From the NCBI GenBank assembly GCA_024398845.1, contig JAKSIM010000005.1, positions 20,484 to 84,483 of the forward strand: 64,000 bases of DNA, given 5' to 3'. Below are positions 37,891 through 45,729 of this stretch, one piece after another; the first letter of the stretch is position 1, and each line of letters opens with the position of its first letter. Origin of the DNA: Fibrobacter sp. GTDB lineage: Bacteria; Fibrobacterota; Fibrobacteria; Fibrobacterales; Fibrobacteraceae. The notes below the pieces were generated by a model. The model saw only the letters and a program-made list of their open reading frames with translations. It had not been told where the DNA came from and did no database searches. The translations under genes were made by a program, and so were the position numbers.

Positions 37891-39930
37891 GTGCGAGAGA
37901 CATCGTTTAAAATAACTGCATGTGTGTGCGGCGTGTTTTTGGCCGTCGTGGCGAGCTATGCGGCGGGCGAAGAAATTTCCCGTGAATTTGTACAAGATTT
38001 GGGAACTTCCCAAGTTGTGAGTGGCTCCTTGCAGGGACCCGCGCAAAATGCGGGCTCTAGTTTCACCGAAATTTTACCGAGTGCGTGGGAAGGGCGCGGC
38101 CTCTCGGCGGCGGAGGTTTTGGGGGCGCTCCCCGGAATCCAGTATTACAAACAAGGTGGTTTGGGAAGTTTCCAAACGGTGAGCGTTCGCGGGATTGCGG
38201 CGAGGAGCATTGTTGTTTGCGTAGATGGTGTTCCCTTGAATGATGCGTCTGGCGGTGCGGTGGACCTTGGCCAAATTGACTTGAATCAAGTGGAAAAAAT
38301 TGAGGTCTACAAAGATTATGTGCCGGTAAAATTCGGCGGGAGTGGAATTGGCGGGGCGGTGAATTTTGTAACGAAGGGCTCGAAACTTTCAAATAATATT
38401 ATTGGCTATACATCTGGACGGGCTTTGGTCGGGTATGGAAGCCATGGCAGTTACGAGGCTTCCTTGCAGTTGACCTCGCGTTTGACGGATAGCGTTACGG
38501 TGAATGCGGTAATCTCTACGCAACATAGCGACAATGATTACGAGTTTGAAAACAGGAATGGAACTCCCTACAATAGCGAAGATGACTTTACAGACAAACG
38601 TGAAAATGCAGAATTTACGGAACATTCGGGTTCTTTTAAATTGCGGGCTTTGCATGCGAATGGTGTATTCTCGACTTTTAGCGGAAGCGTAAATTATTCG
38701 GAGGGCGGGACGCCGGGGCGTGAAGATTACCAAACGCAGGTGGCGGGTTTTGAAGGCGAACGCGCTGTGGTGTCGTATCGTTCGGAATGGCCTCAGTTGT
38801 GGAATTGGCTGTGGCTTGAAATGGGTGTAACCGGAAAATTTGAAAAATCGGTTGCGCATTCGTATTATCCGTTGGACCACATTGGGTATGCGTCTACGGA
38901 ATTTTTGCAGTACGGTGCGGCGGGTTATAGCTTGTTTCCCGAAATTTCGGCGAGTTACAATGGTGAGCGTTTGGATGCGTCGCTTTATATGCTGATGAAT
39001 GCCGATTATTATGCGGCTCGCGGAAGTTCCCGTGATTGGAATTTATCGAGGTTCAAGGTTTCTCCTGCGTTCGAAACGACGTATCGTGTACTTCGTTTTC
39101 TTGCGGTTGGTGGGAATGCTTCGGTGCAATTGGTTAAGGATGATATTCATGGTGGCGAGTTTGTGCTGCCGACGATGAGTAGCCGCCTTGAATCGGCTCG
39201 CTCGCGAGACCTCTCGTACGCGGCTCGCGGCTTTATCCGCTTGAATCCGGAGGCTCCGTGGGGAGCGTCATTTAGTGCAGGGCGCTACTTTCGCGAACCG
39301 CAATTGATGGAACTTTATGGGGTGTATCCGGGAGTCGTTTCGAATCCGGATTTGCGCGAGGAAACTGCGTTTCGCCTGGAGGCTGGCGCTTTTGTCAAAT
39401 CGCCCTCGCGCAAAACGTTTTTGCAGGGGACGTACTTCGAGTCGCATACCGATAACGGGGTCGTCTGGCTGGTTTCGGGTTCGTTCATGAAGCCGTCCAA
39501 CGTGGGTGAGGCGCTCATACGCGGGTTCGAAACGGAGCTTTCGAGCCGTCCGTCGGGCATCCTCTCGATTGTTCTGCGGGCTACGTTCCAAAATGCGGTC
39601 GACCGCTCCGGCAATCCGTCATACCACAATAAAAAACTTCCGGGTGAGCCGGCGCAATCGTATCTCGCCGAAGCGACGCTCTATTTGCCGTTCCATTTGG
39701 ATTTCACGTGGACCAGCGAATACCGCTCCAGGATTTTTAGCGACCGCGCCAATCGCATAGAACAGCCGGCCACCGCACGCCATCGCGCCGCACTCGCTTA
39801 CCAGCCGTTTGTGCAAACCCGTATCGTTTTTGCGGCCGATAACCTGACCGGCGAAACTTACCGAAATATCTACACTCCGTACCCCACGCCTGGTCGTGAG
39901 TACAAATTAACTGTTACACAAGGATTTTGA
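37891..39930 (+). CDS. btuB: TonB-dependent receptor, BtuB-like cobalamin transporter
   Basis: A 679-residue outer-membrane receptor. A signal peptide (ITACVCGVFLAVVASYAAG) is followed by a plug domain with AAEVLGALPGIQ, SVRGIAARSIVVCVDGVPLNDASGGAVDLGQI (given here only as landmarks VRGI, VDGVPLND and VDLGQ) and the VEKIEVYKD ... GGAVNF block, then a 22-strand-type barrel ending in the aromatic C-terminus KLTVTQGF. The start is GTG at 37891 with a weak GGAA site. No classical TonB box is obvious. The cobalamin riboswitch immediately upstream indicates that the cargo is a corrinoid. The next gene, 102 bases downstream, encodes a propeller lipoprotein likely in the same transcript. Confidence 0.88.
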   Translation: MRETSFKITACVCGVFLAVVASYAAGEEISREFVQDLGTSQVVSGSLQGPAQNAGSSFTEILPSAWEGRGLSAAEVLGALPGIQYYKQGGLGSFQTVSVRGIAARSIVVCVDGVPLNDASGGAVDLGQIDLNQVEKIEVYKDYVPVKFGGSGIGGAVNFVTKGSKLSNNIIGYTSGRALVGYGSHGSYEASLQLTSRLTDSVTVNAVISTQHSDNDYEFENRNGTPYNSEDDFTDKRENAEFTEHSGSFKLRALHANGVFSTFSGSVNYSEGGTPGREDYQTQVAGFEGERAVVSYRSEWPQLWNWLWLEMGVTGKFEKSVAHSYYPLDHIGYASTEFLQYGAAGYSLFPEISASYNGERLDASLYMLMNADYYAARGSSRDWNLSRFKVSPAFETTYRVLRFLAVGGNASVQLVKDDIHGGEFVLPTMSSRLESARSRDLSYAARGFIRLNPEAPWGASFSAGRYFREPQLMELYGVYPGVVSNPDLREETAFRLEAGAFVKSPSRKTFLQGTYFESHTDNGVVWLVSGSFMKPSNVGEALIRGFETELSSRPSGILSIVLRATFQNAVDRSGNPSYHNKKLPGEPAQSYLAEATLYLPFHLDFTWTSEYRSRIFSDRANRIEQPATARHRAALAYQPFVQTRIVFAADNLTGETYRNIYTPYPTPGREYKLTVTQGF

Positions 39931-40032
39931 ACTCAAATCACATAGGGGTCCAATCCCCGCACGGAATCATACGACCATTTTGTAAAACGCAAAAACATCG
40001 ATATTCCGCGATAACATAAAAAGGAAATAAAA

Positions 40033-41166
40033 ATGAAAAATAAAATTCTCTACACCGTTTCAATTATGGCAATGCTCGCCCTATTTGGCTGCGGAGACGA
40101 TTCCTCTTCCGGCGCTTCCGACGCTGCGAAAAAAGACGGCGACTCCGTTGAATCCGCCGACGAAACCACTAGTCAACTATATGTTTTTGGAAGTGATTTT
40201 CAGTCGGGCGAATTGCGCTGGCGTGAGGACGGTGGTATTTCGGAAGATTACCTCTCGTATCATCAGGATTCCAAAATCGTCGCTGTTGGTTCGAATCTTT
40301 ATGTGCTAGAAGGTGCAGGAGCAGATAACGTCTCTTTGTTGGATCCTACTACAAATAAAGTAAAATGGCAAACTTCGCTTGAAGATTATTCTAATCCGCG
40401 TGATATCGTAAAGCTGGGCGATAAACTTTGGGTTGCCTTGGAAGGCGCAGAGTCTTTTGTGCAGATTTCCTCTAAAGATGGCAAAGTCAAAAAGACCGTA
40501 AAGACAAACGCCTTCACAAGCAAGGGCGGCACCTCGCCAAACCTTGTGGATTTTGAAACGAGCGGAGATACGCTTTTCGCATTGTTCCAGCGTTACGTTT
40601 ACGATGCCGAAACCTACACGTCTACTTATCCCGTGGGGCTTCTTGCGTTGTATAGCGAAGGTGGCGACCTTCTGGACACAATCCCGCTAAAAACCAGGAA
40701 TCCGATGCAAATGAAAATGCTGGATGGCGAACTCTATGTGGCGACGCAAGGTGAGTACAACGAATTCTTCGGGACGGATGCCGACTCAAATCGCGGCATT
40801 GAAAAGGTGAATCTAAAAGAGAAAAAAAGCGAACTTTGGATGAGCGGCAAAAAGCTGGGCGGTGGCGTTGCCGCGATGGTCGCCGATAGCGTGCGCGGAA
40901 ACCTCTATGTGGCCGTTTACAAAAATTGGGGTGAAGTGCCCGTGGTAAAAGTCAACGTCAAAAAAGCTTCTGTTGAAACCATCGAAGGCGTTGAAGATGC
41001 CGAAGGCTCGCTTGCCTTTGACGCCGTTCAGGGCGTACTTTATGTAGGGGATCGCTCTAAATGCCTGCTGGTTTACAATGGCTCGACCATAAATTGCGTA
41101 GAATGTGCGTCGAATGATGCTCTTTTGCCCTATGGAATTGCCCTGGTGGAGGGAGCAAAACCTTAA
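40033..41166 (+). CDS. Beta-propeller lipoprotein, candidate cobalamin-capture protein (BtuG-like by context)
   Basis: A 377-residue lipoprotein: start MKNKILYTVSIMAMLALFGC with GDDSSS after the lipobox Cys, an acidic Ser/Asp linker, then about 320 residues of repeating blades of the YVTN/quinoprotein type (for example KLWVALEGAESFVQISSKDGKV, ELYVATQGE, NLYVAVYKN, VLYVGDRSK). Propeller lipoproteins of this size next to BtuB are known in Bacteroides as BtuG, which binds B12 very tightly at the cell surface and hands it to the receptor. Here the same layout, receptor then propeller lipoprotein behind a cobalamin riboswitch, suggests the same role, although sequence homology to BtuG cannot be judged by eye. 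Start is supported by AAGGAAA upstream. Confidence 0.75.
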   Translation: MKNKILYTVSIMAMLALFGCGDDSSSGASDAAKKDGDSVESADETTSQLYVFGSDFQSGELRWREDGGISEDYLSYHQDSKIVAVGSNLYVLEGAGADNVSLLDPTTNKVKWQTSLEDYSNPRDIVKLGDKLWVALEGAESFVQISSKDGKVKKTVKTNAFTSKGGTSPNLVDFETSGDTLFALFQRYVYDAETYTSTYPVGLLALYSEGGDLLDTIPLKTRNPMQMKMLDGELYVATQGEYNEFFGTDADSNRGIEKVNLKEKKSELWMSGKKLGGGVAAMVADSVRGNLYVAVYKNWGEVPVVKVNVKKASVETIEGVEDAEGSLAFDAVQGVLYVGDRSKCLLVYNGSTINCVECASNDALLPYGIALVEGAKP

Positions 41167-41207
41167 AAAGTGCGGCATATCACAAAGCAAAAAGGATCGC
41201 CCCCAAA

Positions 41208-41238
41208 TTGCGATTTTAGGCGAATTTATGCTTATATT
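41208..41238 (+). promoter_or_regulatory. Candidate promoter of a small RNA
   Basis: TTGCGA (41208-41213) and TATATT (41233-41238) are spaced by 19 bases; transcription would begin near 41246, directly before the structured stretch ending in a terminator. Confidence 0.4.
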
Positions 41239-41245
41239 ATGAACA

Positions 41246-41351
41246 TAGGAGCTTTTTACCCAGTTGTTCTAATTGGGTTGGTAAGCGTAGGGCGATTTAG
41301 GGTGTAGGTCGCTTGCGCCAGAGTCCGGCCGCTTCGCCGGACTCTTTTTTT
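41246..41351 (+). ncRNA. Candidate small structured RNA
   Basis: The 300-base gap between the propeller lipoprotein and the CotH gene holds a compact unit: a hairpin CCCAGTT-GTTCT-AATTGGG, a longer pairing of AAGCG with CGCTT enclosing a G-rich loop (TAGGGCGATTTAGGGTGTAGG), then a strong terminator. A promoter-like pair lies just upstream. A 22-codon reading frame from the ATG at 41239 has no ribosome-binding site and is unlikely. It could also be a leader of the CotH gene that ends in an attenuator. No known RNA class was recognised. Confidence 0.4.
41321..41351 (+). terminator. Strong intrinsic terminator
   Basis: GAGTCCGGC-CGCTTC-GCCGGACTC, a perfect nine-pair GC-rich stem, followed by seven T. 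Confidence 0.9.
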
Positions 41352-41470
41352 GTTTGTATAAATACAATTTTCGTATTTTGTGTGTGTTTTTTTGTGACAA
41401 TGAAATTTTTTTGTCTATAAAAGATGTTGCTTTTTTAGATTTAGCTCGCATTTTATACAAAGGAGCTAGA

Positions 41471-43309
41471 ATGAAAAACGTATTGATGCGCGCATGCGTA
41501 GCATGTGCTGCTGTCGCTTTCTCAAGTTTGTCGATTGTCGCTTGCGGCGACGACGTGACCGAAGTAACCCAGGTGAACGAAGATTCTGTAATGTCCGTGC
41601 TTGAAGCGGGCCAGAAGCTTTCGAAGCAAGTTTGCGACACCACCAATGTGGGCGAAATGCTTTTTGTCACGGATTCTTCGATGGTGTTCGTTTGCGATGG
41701 CAAACAATGGAATACGCTGAAGGGCGACCAGGGCGAAGCCGGTAAGGGTGGCATCGACGGTAAAGACGGTGCTGACGGTAAGGATGGTAAAGACGGCAAG
41801 AGTTCCGTGGATACCGTTGTCGTGAAGGACACAATCCTTGTCAAGGATACCATCGTCAAGAAGGATTCCCTTATCATCAAGGATTCTGTGATTGTTCTCG
41901 ATACCGTTCGCGGATTGAACGGCAAAAGCTGCACTATGGCAGAAATTGAAAATGGTTACAAAGTAATTTGTGGCGAAGATTCCGTCGGCTTCGTCCTGAA
42001 CGGTGAAAAGGGTGAGAAAGGCGACAAGGGTGACCAAGGTGAAAAGGGTGACAAGGGTGACCAAGGTGACAAGGGCGAAGACTACGCTGTTGATTTCTCC
42101 GCTATCCCGCTTCCCAAGATTTACATGTTCGATACGGATGATGGTTCGTTCTCTAAGCTCACTAAAGATAAGAATGAAGTGACTGTTCACGTAAAGTCAA
42201 CCGAACTGAATGGTGTGGAGTTGGATGTTGATGCTTCTGTCAAGTGGCAGGGCTCTAGCAGCATTGCTTTTGAAAAGAAAAACTATACTGTCAAATTGGC
42301 GAAGAAAAAGCCTATCCTCAATTCCAACTGGGATATCTACGGGGATCAAAAGAAGTATGTGCTCAAGGCCAACTACGTGGATTTCTCCTTTGCAAGGAAT
42401 ATCGTCGCTGCAAAACTTTGGGGCGAAATCGTGAAATCCAGAAAGAATCCCGGCAATACCAACGCGGAAAATACTTTGAAATCTTTGCCCAACGGCGGCG
42501 CCATTGACGGATTCCCGGTCCTGGTTTACATCAACGATGAATACCAAGGCCTCTACACTCTCAACATCCCCAAGGACAAGTGGCTGTTCAAGATGGATAT
42601 GGAAGGCATGGAAGCCGTTATTGCCACGGACTCTTACACGGATGCCGCTAGATTCAACAATGTTGACGGTGTTTTCAGTGAAGATGACATTGGTCAGGAC
42701 TTTACGATTGAAGAACTCGGCGATGGATATAATAATGATCCGACCCAAATGGTAGCTAGCTTCAATGAAATGGTTGAATTTGTGATGAACAACGATAATG
42801 ACGTTTTCAAGGAAGGTCTTGACGAGTTTCTGGATGTCGAGGCCGCCATTGACTACTTCGTGTTCTTCACTGCTCTCCAGGGCGAAGATAGCTGGTCCAA
42901 GAACAGCCTCTTCATCACCTATGATGGCAAGCAGTGGATTCCTTCTGCCTACGACATGGATGGCGTGTTCGGTGTCTCTGATGCCGGTACGCGAATCGCC
43001 GATCCGTCCGATCAGACGCTCATGAACTATGACGAAGAGAAAATGGGTCATCAGCTTTGGAACAAACTTTTCAAGAATTATCCAGAAGAAATCGCAGCTC
43101 GTTATCATGAGCTGAGAAACGGAATCCTTTCTGACGCTCATGTGTACCAGCTGTTCTACGAATACACTTTGGATATCCCGAAGGTCGTCCTCGATGAGGA
43201 AGTCAAAATCTGGAAGCAGATTCCCGGCACGCAAATCCAGACCGTGGACCAGATCATGAACTTCTGGAAGATTCGCTGCTCTTACAACGACCAATTTTCC
43301 GCTAATTAA
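41471..43309 (+). CDS. CotH-family lipoprotein with collagen-like linkers
   Basis: A 612-residue lipoprotein: signal MKNVLMRACVACAAVAFSS, lipobox IVAC followed by GDD. Two Gly-X-Y collagen-like spacers are visible, GIDGKDGADGKDGKDGK near residue 97 and GDKGDQGEKGDKGDQG near 185, separated by a repetitive VVKDTILVKDTIVKKDS segment. The CotH domain (about 225-600) has the typical VKWQGSSS, KNYTVKLAKKK, GLYTLNIPKDKW, KNSLFI and YDMDGVFG landmarks. CotH proteins are atypical protein kinases in spore coats and, in rumen bacteria and fungi, occur on surface and cellulosome-linked proteins; here secretion to the surface is likely. The ATG at 41471 has AAGGAG and is preferred to an upstream in-frame start. 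The collagen-like DNA is prone to length change. Confidence 0.88.
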   Translation: MKNVLMRACVACAAVAFSSLSIVACGDDVTEVTQVNEDSVMSVLEAGQKLSKQVCDTTNVGEMLFVTDSSMVFVCDGKQWNTLKGDQGEAGKGGIDGKDGADGKDGKDGKSSVDTVVVKDTILVKDTIVKKDSLIIKDSVIVLDTVRGLNGKSCTMAEIENGYKVICGEDSVGFVLNGEKGEKGDKGDQGEKGDKGDQGDKGEDYAVDFSAIPLPKIYMFDTDDGSFSKLTKDKNEVTVHVKSTELNGVELDVDASVKWQGSSSIAFEKKNYTVKLAKKKPILNSNWDIYGDQKKYVLKANYVDFSFARNIVAAKLWGEIVKSRKNPGNTNAENTLKSLPNGGAIDGFPVLVYINDEYQGLYTLNIPKDKWLFKMDMEGMEAVIATDSYTDAARFNNVDGVFSEDDIGQDFTIEELGDGYNNDPTQMVASFNEMVEFVMNNDNDVFKEGLDEFLDVEAAIDYFVFFTALQGEDSWSKNSLFITYDGKQWIPSAYDMDGVFGVSDAGTRIADPSDQTLMNYDEEKMGHQLWNKLFKNYPEEIAARYHELRNGILSDAHVYQLFYEYTLDIPKVVLDEEVKIWKQIPGTQIQTVDQIMNFWKIRCSYNDQFSAN

Positions 43310-43314
43310 TTTTT

Positions 43315-43475
43315 GGTCACCTCTAAAAATTCAATTTTCAAAAATTTGGTTGCGACTCTTCGCGCTGGTTCGTCATTCAAAGTGGCAAATACCACCAGTA
43401 TTCGCCACTTTTCATTCCTGCCATCGCTCGGTCTCACTCAAATTTTCTTAACCAAAGCAATTTTTAGAGGTGACC
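43315..43475. mobile_element. Palindromic MITE-like element
   Basis: GGTCACCTCTAAAAATT at 43315-43331 and its exact complement at 43459-43475 form 17-bp terminal inverted repeats of a 161-base element without coding capacity. Inside, AAAGTGGCAAATA (from about 43379) and TATTCGCCACTTT make a second nested stem, and TTTGGTT near 43355 faces AACCAAA near 43451, so most of the unit folds on itself. No convincing target-site duplication is visible and only one copy lies in the window, so a structured RNA or regulatory element remains possible. Confidence 0.45.
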
Positions 43476-43491
43476 ATAGAAATTTTGGTAG

Positions 43492-43527
43492 AAAATGCCG
43501 GCTCTCGCGAGTCGGCATTTTTTTTGT
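43492..43527. terminator. Intrinsic terminator
   Basis: AAAATGCCG and CGGCATTTT pair around GCTCTCGCGAGT, followed by TTTTTTTTG on the plus strand. It lies 40 bases before prmA and probably ends transcription from the CotH side. Confidence 0.75.
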
Positions 43528-43567
43528 ATATAAGTCGATTCCTTGTCAATTTTTATACATTTGAGGT

Positions 43568-44410
43568 ATGCAAAAAATTGATACATGGTACAAGGCTCAG
43601 GGCTATTGCCCGACGGAAGATTTTGAATTGGCTAGCTACCTGCTGTTTGAAGCGGGGGTTGCGACGCTTGAGGAATTGGACCCTACGGCAGAAGGGCGTA
43701 CTGACTTTTGCTTTTATACGGGCGACAAGGCTGAACGTGACCGCATTGTGGCGGAGTTCCCGCAGTACAATTTTACCGTGACCGAAGAACCCGCGAAGGA
43801 TTGGGACAAGTGGTGGCGTGACCGTGCGCAGCCGGTTTCTGTTTCGCCCCGCCTGTGGGTCCGCCCGCCTTGGGTGGAATTTAAGCCCGAAGACCCCAAT
43901 GCGGTGGTGCTTGAATTGGAAGCGAAAACAGCTTTTGGTACCGGTGAACACGATACCACGAGCAGTTGCGCGACTCTCATGGAAAACATTGATTTCAAGG
44001 GCAAGACTGTTCTGGACATTGGTACGGGTACGGGAATCCTCGCGATGTTTGCACGTCGTTTGGGGGCAAAGCTTGCCGTGGGAACCGAAATCGACCCGCT
44101 CACTATTCCGTGCATTGCCGAGAATTTTGAACGCAACGGTTTTGGCGAAAGCGATTGTTTGCTTGGCTTTTTGGATGCCTTCAAGGATGGGGCGAAGTTT
44201 GACGTTATTTTGTGCAACATGATTCGCAGCGAATTGTGGCCGTTGCGCGACGATATCGAAGACTTGCTTGCCCCCGGCGGCGAACTCATTATCAGTGGCC
44301 AGCTTGCTACGGAACGCGAATACATTGTCAAGTGGTTTGACGAAGTCGGCTTCAAAATCAAAACCGAACGCGTCAGCGGTGAGTGGTGGAGTGTGCTTGC
44401 TTGCTCCTAG
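43568..44410 (+). CDS. prmA: Ribosomal protein L11 methyltransferase
   Basis: A 280-residue SAM-dependent methyltransferase of the PrmA type. Features in order: N-terminal substrate domain, the linker TAFGTGEHDTTSSC (family form AFGTGxHxTT), the SAM-binding VLDIGTGTGILAMFARRLGA, the acidic ribose-binding residue in GTEIDPLTI, and the catalytic-region ILCNMIRSEL (usual form ANI). It trimethylates L11 lysines on the ribosome or free protein. A TTTATACAT element and a GAGG lie right before the ATG. It is 102 bases from the nitroreductase gene, with a dispersed repeat between. The NMIR segment differs from the usual NI, so a related class I methyltransferase is the only alternative. Confidence 0.85.
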   Translation: MQKIDTWYKAQGYCPTEDFELASYLLFEAGVATLEELDPTAEGRTDFCFYTGDKAERDRIVAEFPQYNFTVTEEPAKDWDKWWRDRAQPVSVSPRLWVRPPWVEFKPEDPNAVVLELEAKTAFGTGEHDTTSSCATLMENIDFKGKTVLDIGTGTGILAMFARRLGAKLAVGTEIDPLTIPCIAENFERNGFGESDCLLGFLDAFKDGAKFDVILCNMIRSELWPLRDDIEDLLAPGGELIISGQLATEREYIVKWFDEVGFKIKTERVSGEWWSVLACS

Positions 44411-44454
44411 GGCTATCTCAAACCACCGTCATCCGAGAGCATTCCTAAACCATC

Positions 44455-44490
44455 GTCATCCTGGAGCTGCGAAGCAGCGAACGGGATCCA
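44455..44490 (+). repeat. Dispersed hairpin repeat copy
   Basis: GTCATCCTGGAG, then the stem CTGC-GAA-GCAG, then CGAACGGGATCCA. A partial copy (GTCATCC) precedes it near 44429. Same family as 1781-1867 and 19545-19580. Confidence 0.75.
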
Positions 44491-44511
44491 TGCAGAACCT
44501 ATCGTTGAATT

Positions 44512-45174
44512 ATGAATATTGATTTTTTTAAACTTATGCAGTCTCGCAAGAGTGCTCGCGAATTTGAATCTTACGTGGCGACGGACGCAGAAGTCAACGA
44601 AATTGTTGAAGCGGTTCGCCGCGCCCCGAGCAGCAAGAATACGCAGCCTTGGAGGCTTCGTCTTTTGCAGGGCGAGCCTCTCGAAAAGGTTCGCGCGGGT
44701 CTTTGCAAACGTTTTGACGAAAACGTTGAGCCGCACCCGAGTTTGAACGCTTTGCTTTTACCGCAGTATCGCCGCCGTGCGGTGGACCTCGGTAAGGCTC
44801 TGTTTATTCACAAGGGAATTGCCCGCGAAGACAAGGAAGCGCGCCGGCGGCACAATCGACTGAATTTCGAGTTGTTCAACGCCCCACAGGTCTTTGTGCT
44901 TGGAGTCGATCGTGAAGCGTACCACGAGGGTACGCTTATCGATTGCGGAATTTTCCTCGGGTATCTTTTGCTCGCAATCGAGGCCGCCGGCTTCGCGAGC
45001 TGCCCGCAGATGAGCCCGCTTGTTTATCCGGACGCATTCACCGACGTTCTTCCTGCCGACGCGGATACACAGTTCCTCTGCGTCATCCCGTTTGGGAAGC
45101 CTCTCGCCGGTAGTCACGTGAATGCCTTTGAAGCGACCCGCGAACCCGCCAGCGTCTGGTTTCAAAAGGTGTAG
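44512..45174 (+). CDS. Nitroreductase-family flavoprotein
   Basis: A 220-residue NfsA/NfnB-fold protein. The FMN-binding start SRKSAREFE, the APSSKNTQPWRL motif and the C-terminal CDCGIF-type region (GTLIDCGIFLGYLLLAIEAAGFASC) with CVIPFGKP are visible. Such enzymes use NAD(P)H to reduce nitro compounds, quinones or flavins in the cytoplasm; substrate is unknown. No signal peptide. It follows prmA but a dispersed repeat separates the two, so co-transcription is uncertain. A strong ribosome-binding site is absent. Confidence 0.85.
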   Translation: MNIDFFKLMQSRKSAREFESYVATDAEVNEIVEAVRRAPSSKNTQPWRLRLLQGEPLEKVRAGLCKRFDENVEPHPSLNALLLPQYRRRAVDLGKALFIHKGIAREDKEARRRHNRLNFELFNAPQVFVLGVDREAYHEGTLIDCGIFLGYLLLAIEAAGFASCPQMSPLVYPDAFTDVLPADADTQFLCVIPFGKPLAGSHVNAFEATREPASVWFQKV

Positions 45175-45224
45175 CCTGCGCAGCTAGAATCCTCAGGAGT
45201 TTGCGCAGTTAAAATCCTCAAGAG

Positions 45225-45278
45225 TTCGCACGTTTCAAATTTTTCGCACGTTTCAAATTTTTCGCACGTTTCAAATTT
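45225..45278 (+). repeat. Tandem repeat, three copies of 18 bp
   Basis: TTCGCACGTTTCAAATTT occurs three times without change at 45225, 45243 and 45261, after a degenerate unit (ATCCTCAGGAGTTTGCGCAGTT, ATCCTCAAGAGTTCGCACG). It lies just after the nitroreductase stop in non-coding DNA. Confidence 0.9.
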
Positions 45279-45288
45279 TGCAAAAAGC

Positions 45289-45311
45289 CTCGCCTAAATA
45301 AATTAGGCGAG
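45289..45311 (-). terminator. Terminator on the minus strand
   Basis: CTCGCCTAA-ATAAA-TTAGGCGAG is a perfect nine-pair stem; read on the minus strand it continues into GCTTTTTG. It could end the transcript of the 24-residue gene at 45562. The stretch between (45312-45561) is AT-rich and shows nothing codable. Confidence 0.65.
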
Positions 45312-45561
45312 ACTTAGTTTGGTTGGATGTGAATAAACTCAAAGTAACTGCCTGCAGAAATTGCCCCGTTGTTAAAACGTCTGCAAGCAGTACTTAATTG
45401 AGTGAATCAATTACAATTAGAGAAATAGATTTTCGGGAGCAAAAGCGTATCAAAAATTGGTCGCTGAACGTGTAATTTCGTGCTAAAAGTGTGTAAAAAA
45501 CAGTTTGTAAATGTTTGTAAACTAGGTTATTTGATAAAATATCGCAATTTTTGTGTAAAAA

Positions 45562-45636
45562 TTATGTGTTCGTGAACACGGCGAGGAGCAGCGCAATCAC
45601 GATACAGACGCCAATGGCTTTTTCGGTTGTATTCAT
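45562..45636 (-). CDS. Tiny single-span membrane protein (24 residues)
   Basis: A 25-codon reading frame with an ideal ribosome-binding site, AAGGAGG five bases before ATG. The product MNTTEKAIGVCIVIALLLAV then FTNT has a short polar N-terminus and one hydrophobic helix (about residues 8-21), typical of small membrane proteins that sit beside larger membrane complexes. It lies between the YgiQ gene upstream on the same strand (94 bases away) and a minus-strand terminator. No homolog is recognised and the function is unknown; the combination of perfect Shine-Dalgarno and hydrophobic pattern makes chance unlikely. Confidence 0.6.
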   Translation of the reverse strand: MNTTEKAIGVCIVIALLLAVFTNT

Positions 45637-45729
45637 AAAAACCTCCTTTTGATTACAACGTGTCAAAAGGGTCGGGCTCGCGGCAAGGGTGAAATAAATT
45701 TTTCGGCGAGGGCGAAAATTGTCAGGCGT

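Noticed and set aside
41239..41307. 22-codon frame inside the small RNA candidate
   Set aside because: No ribosome-binding site, and it overlaps the hairpins and promoter region.
43313..43564. 83-codon frame across the palindromic element
   Set aside because: It runs through inverted repeats and a terminator and has no start signal.
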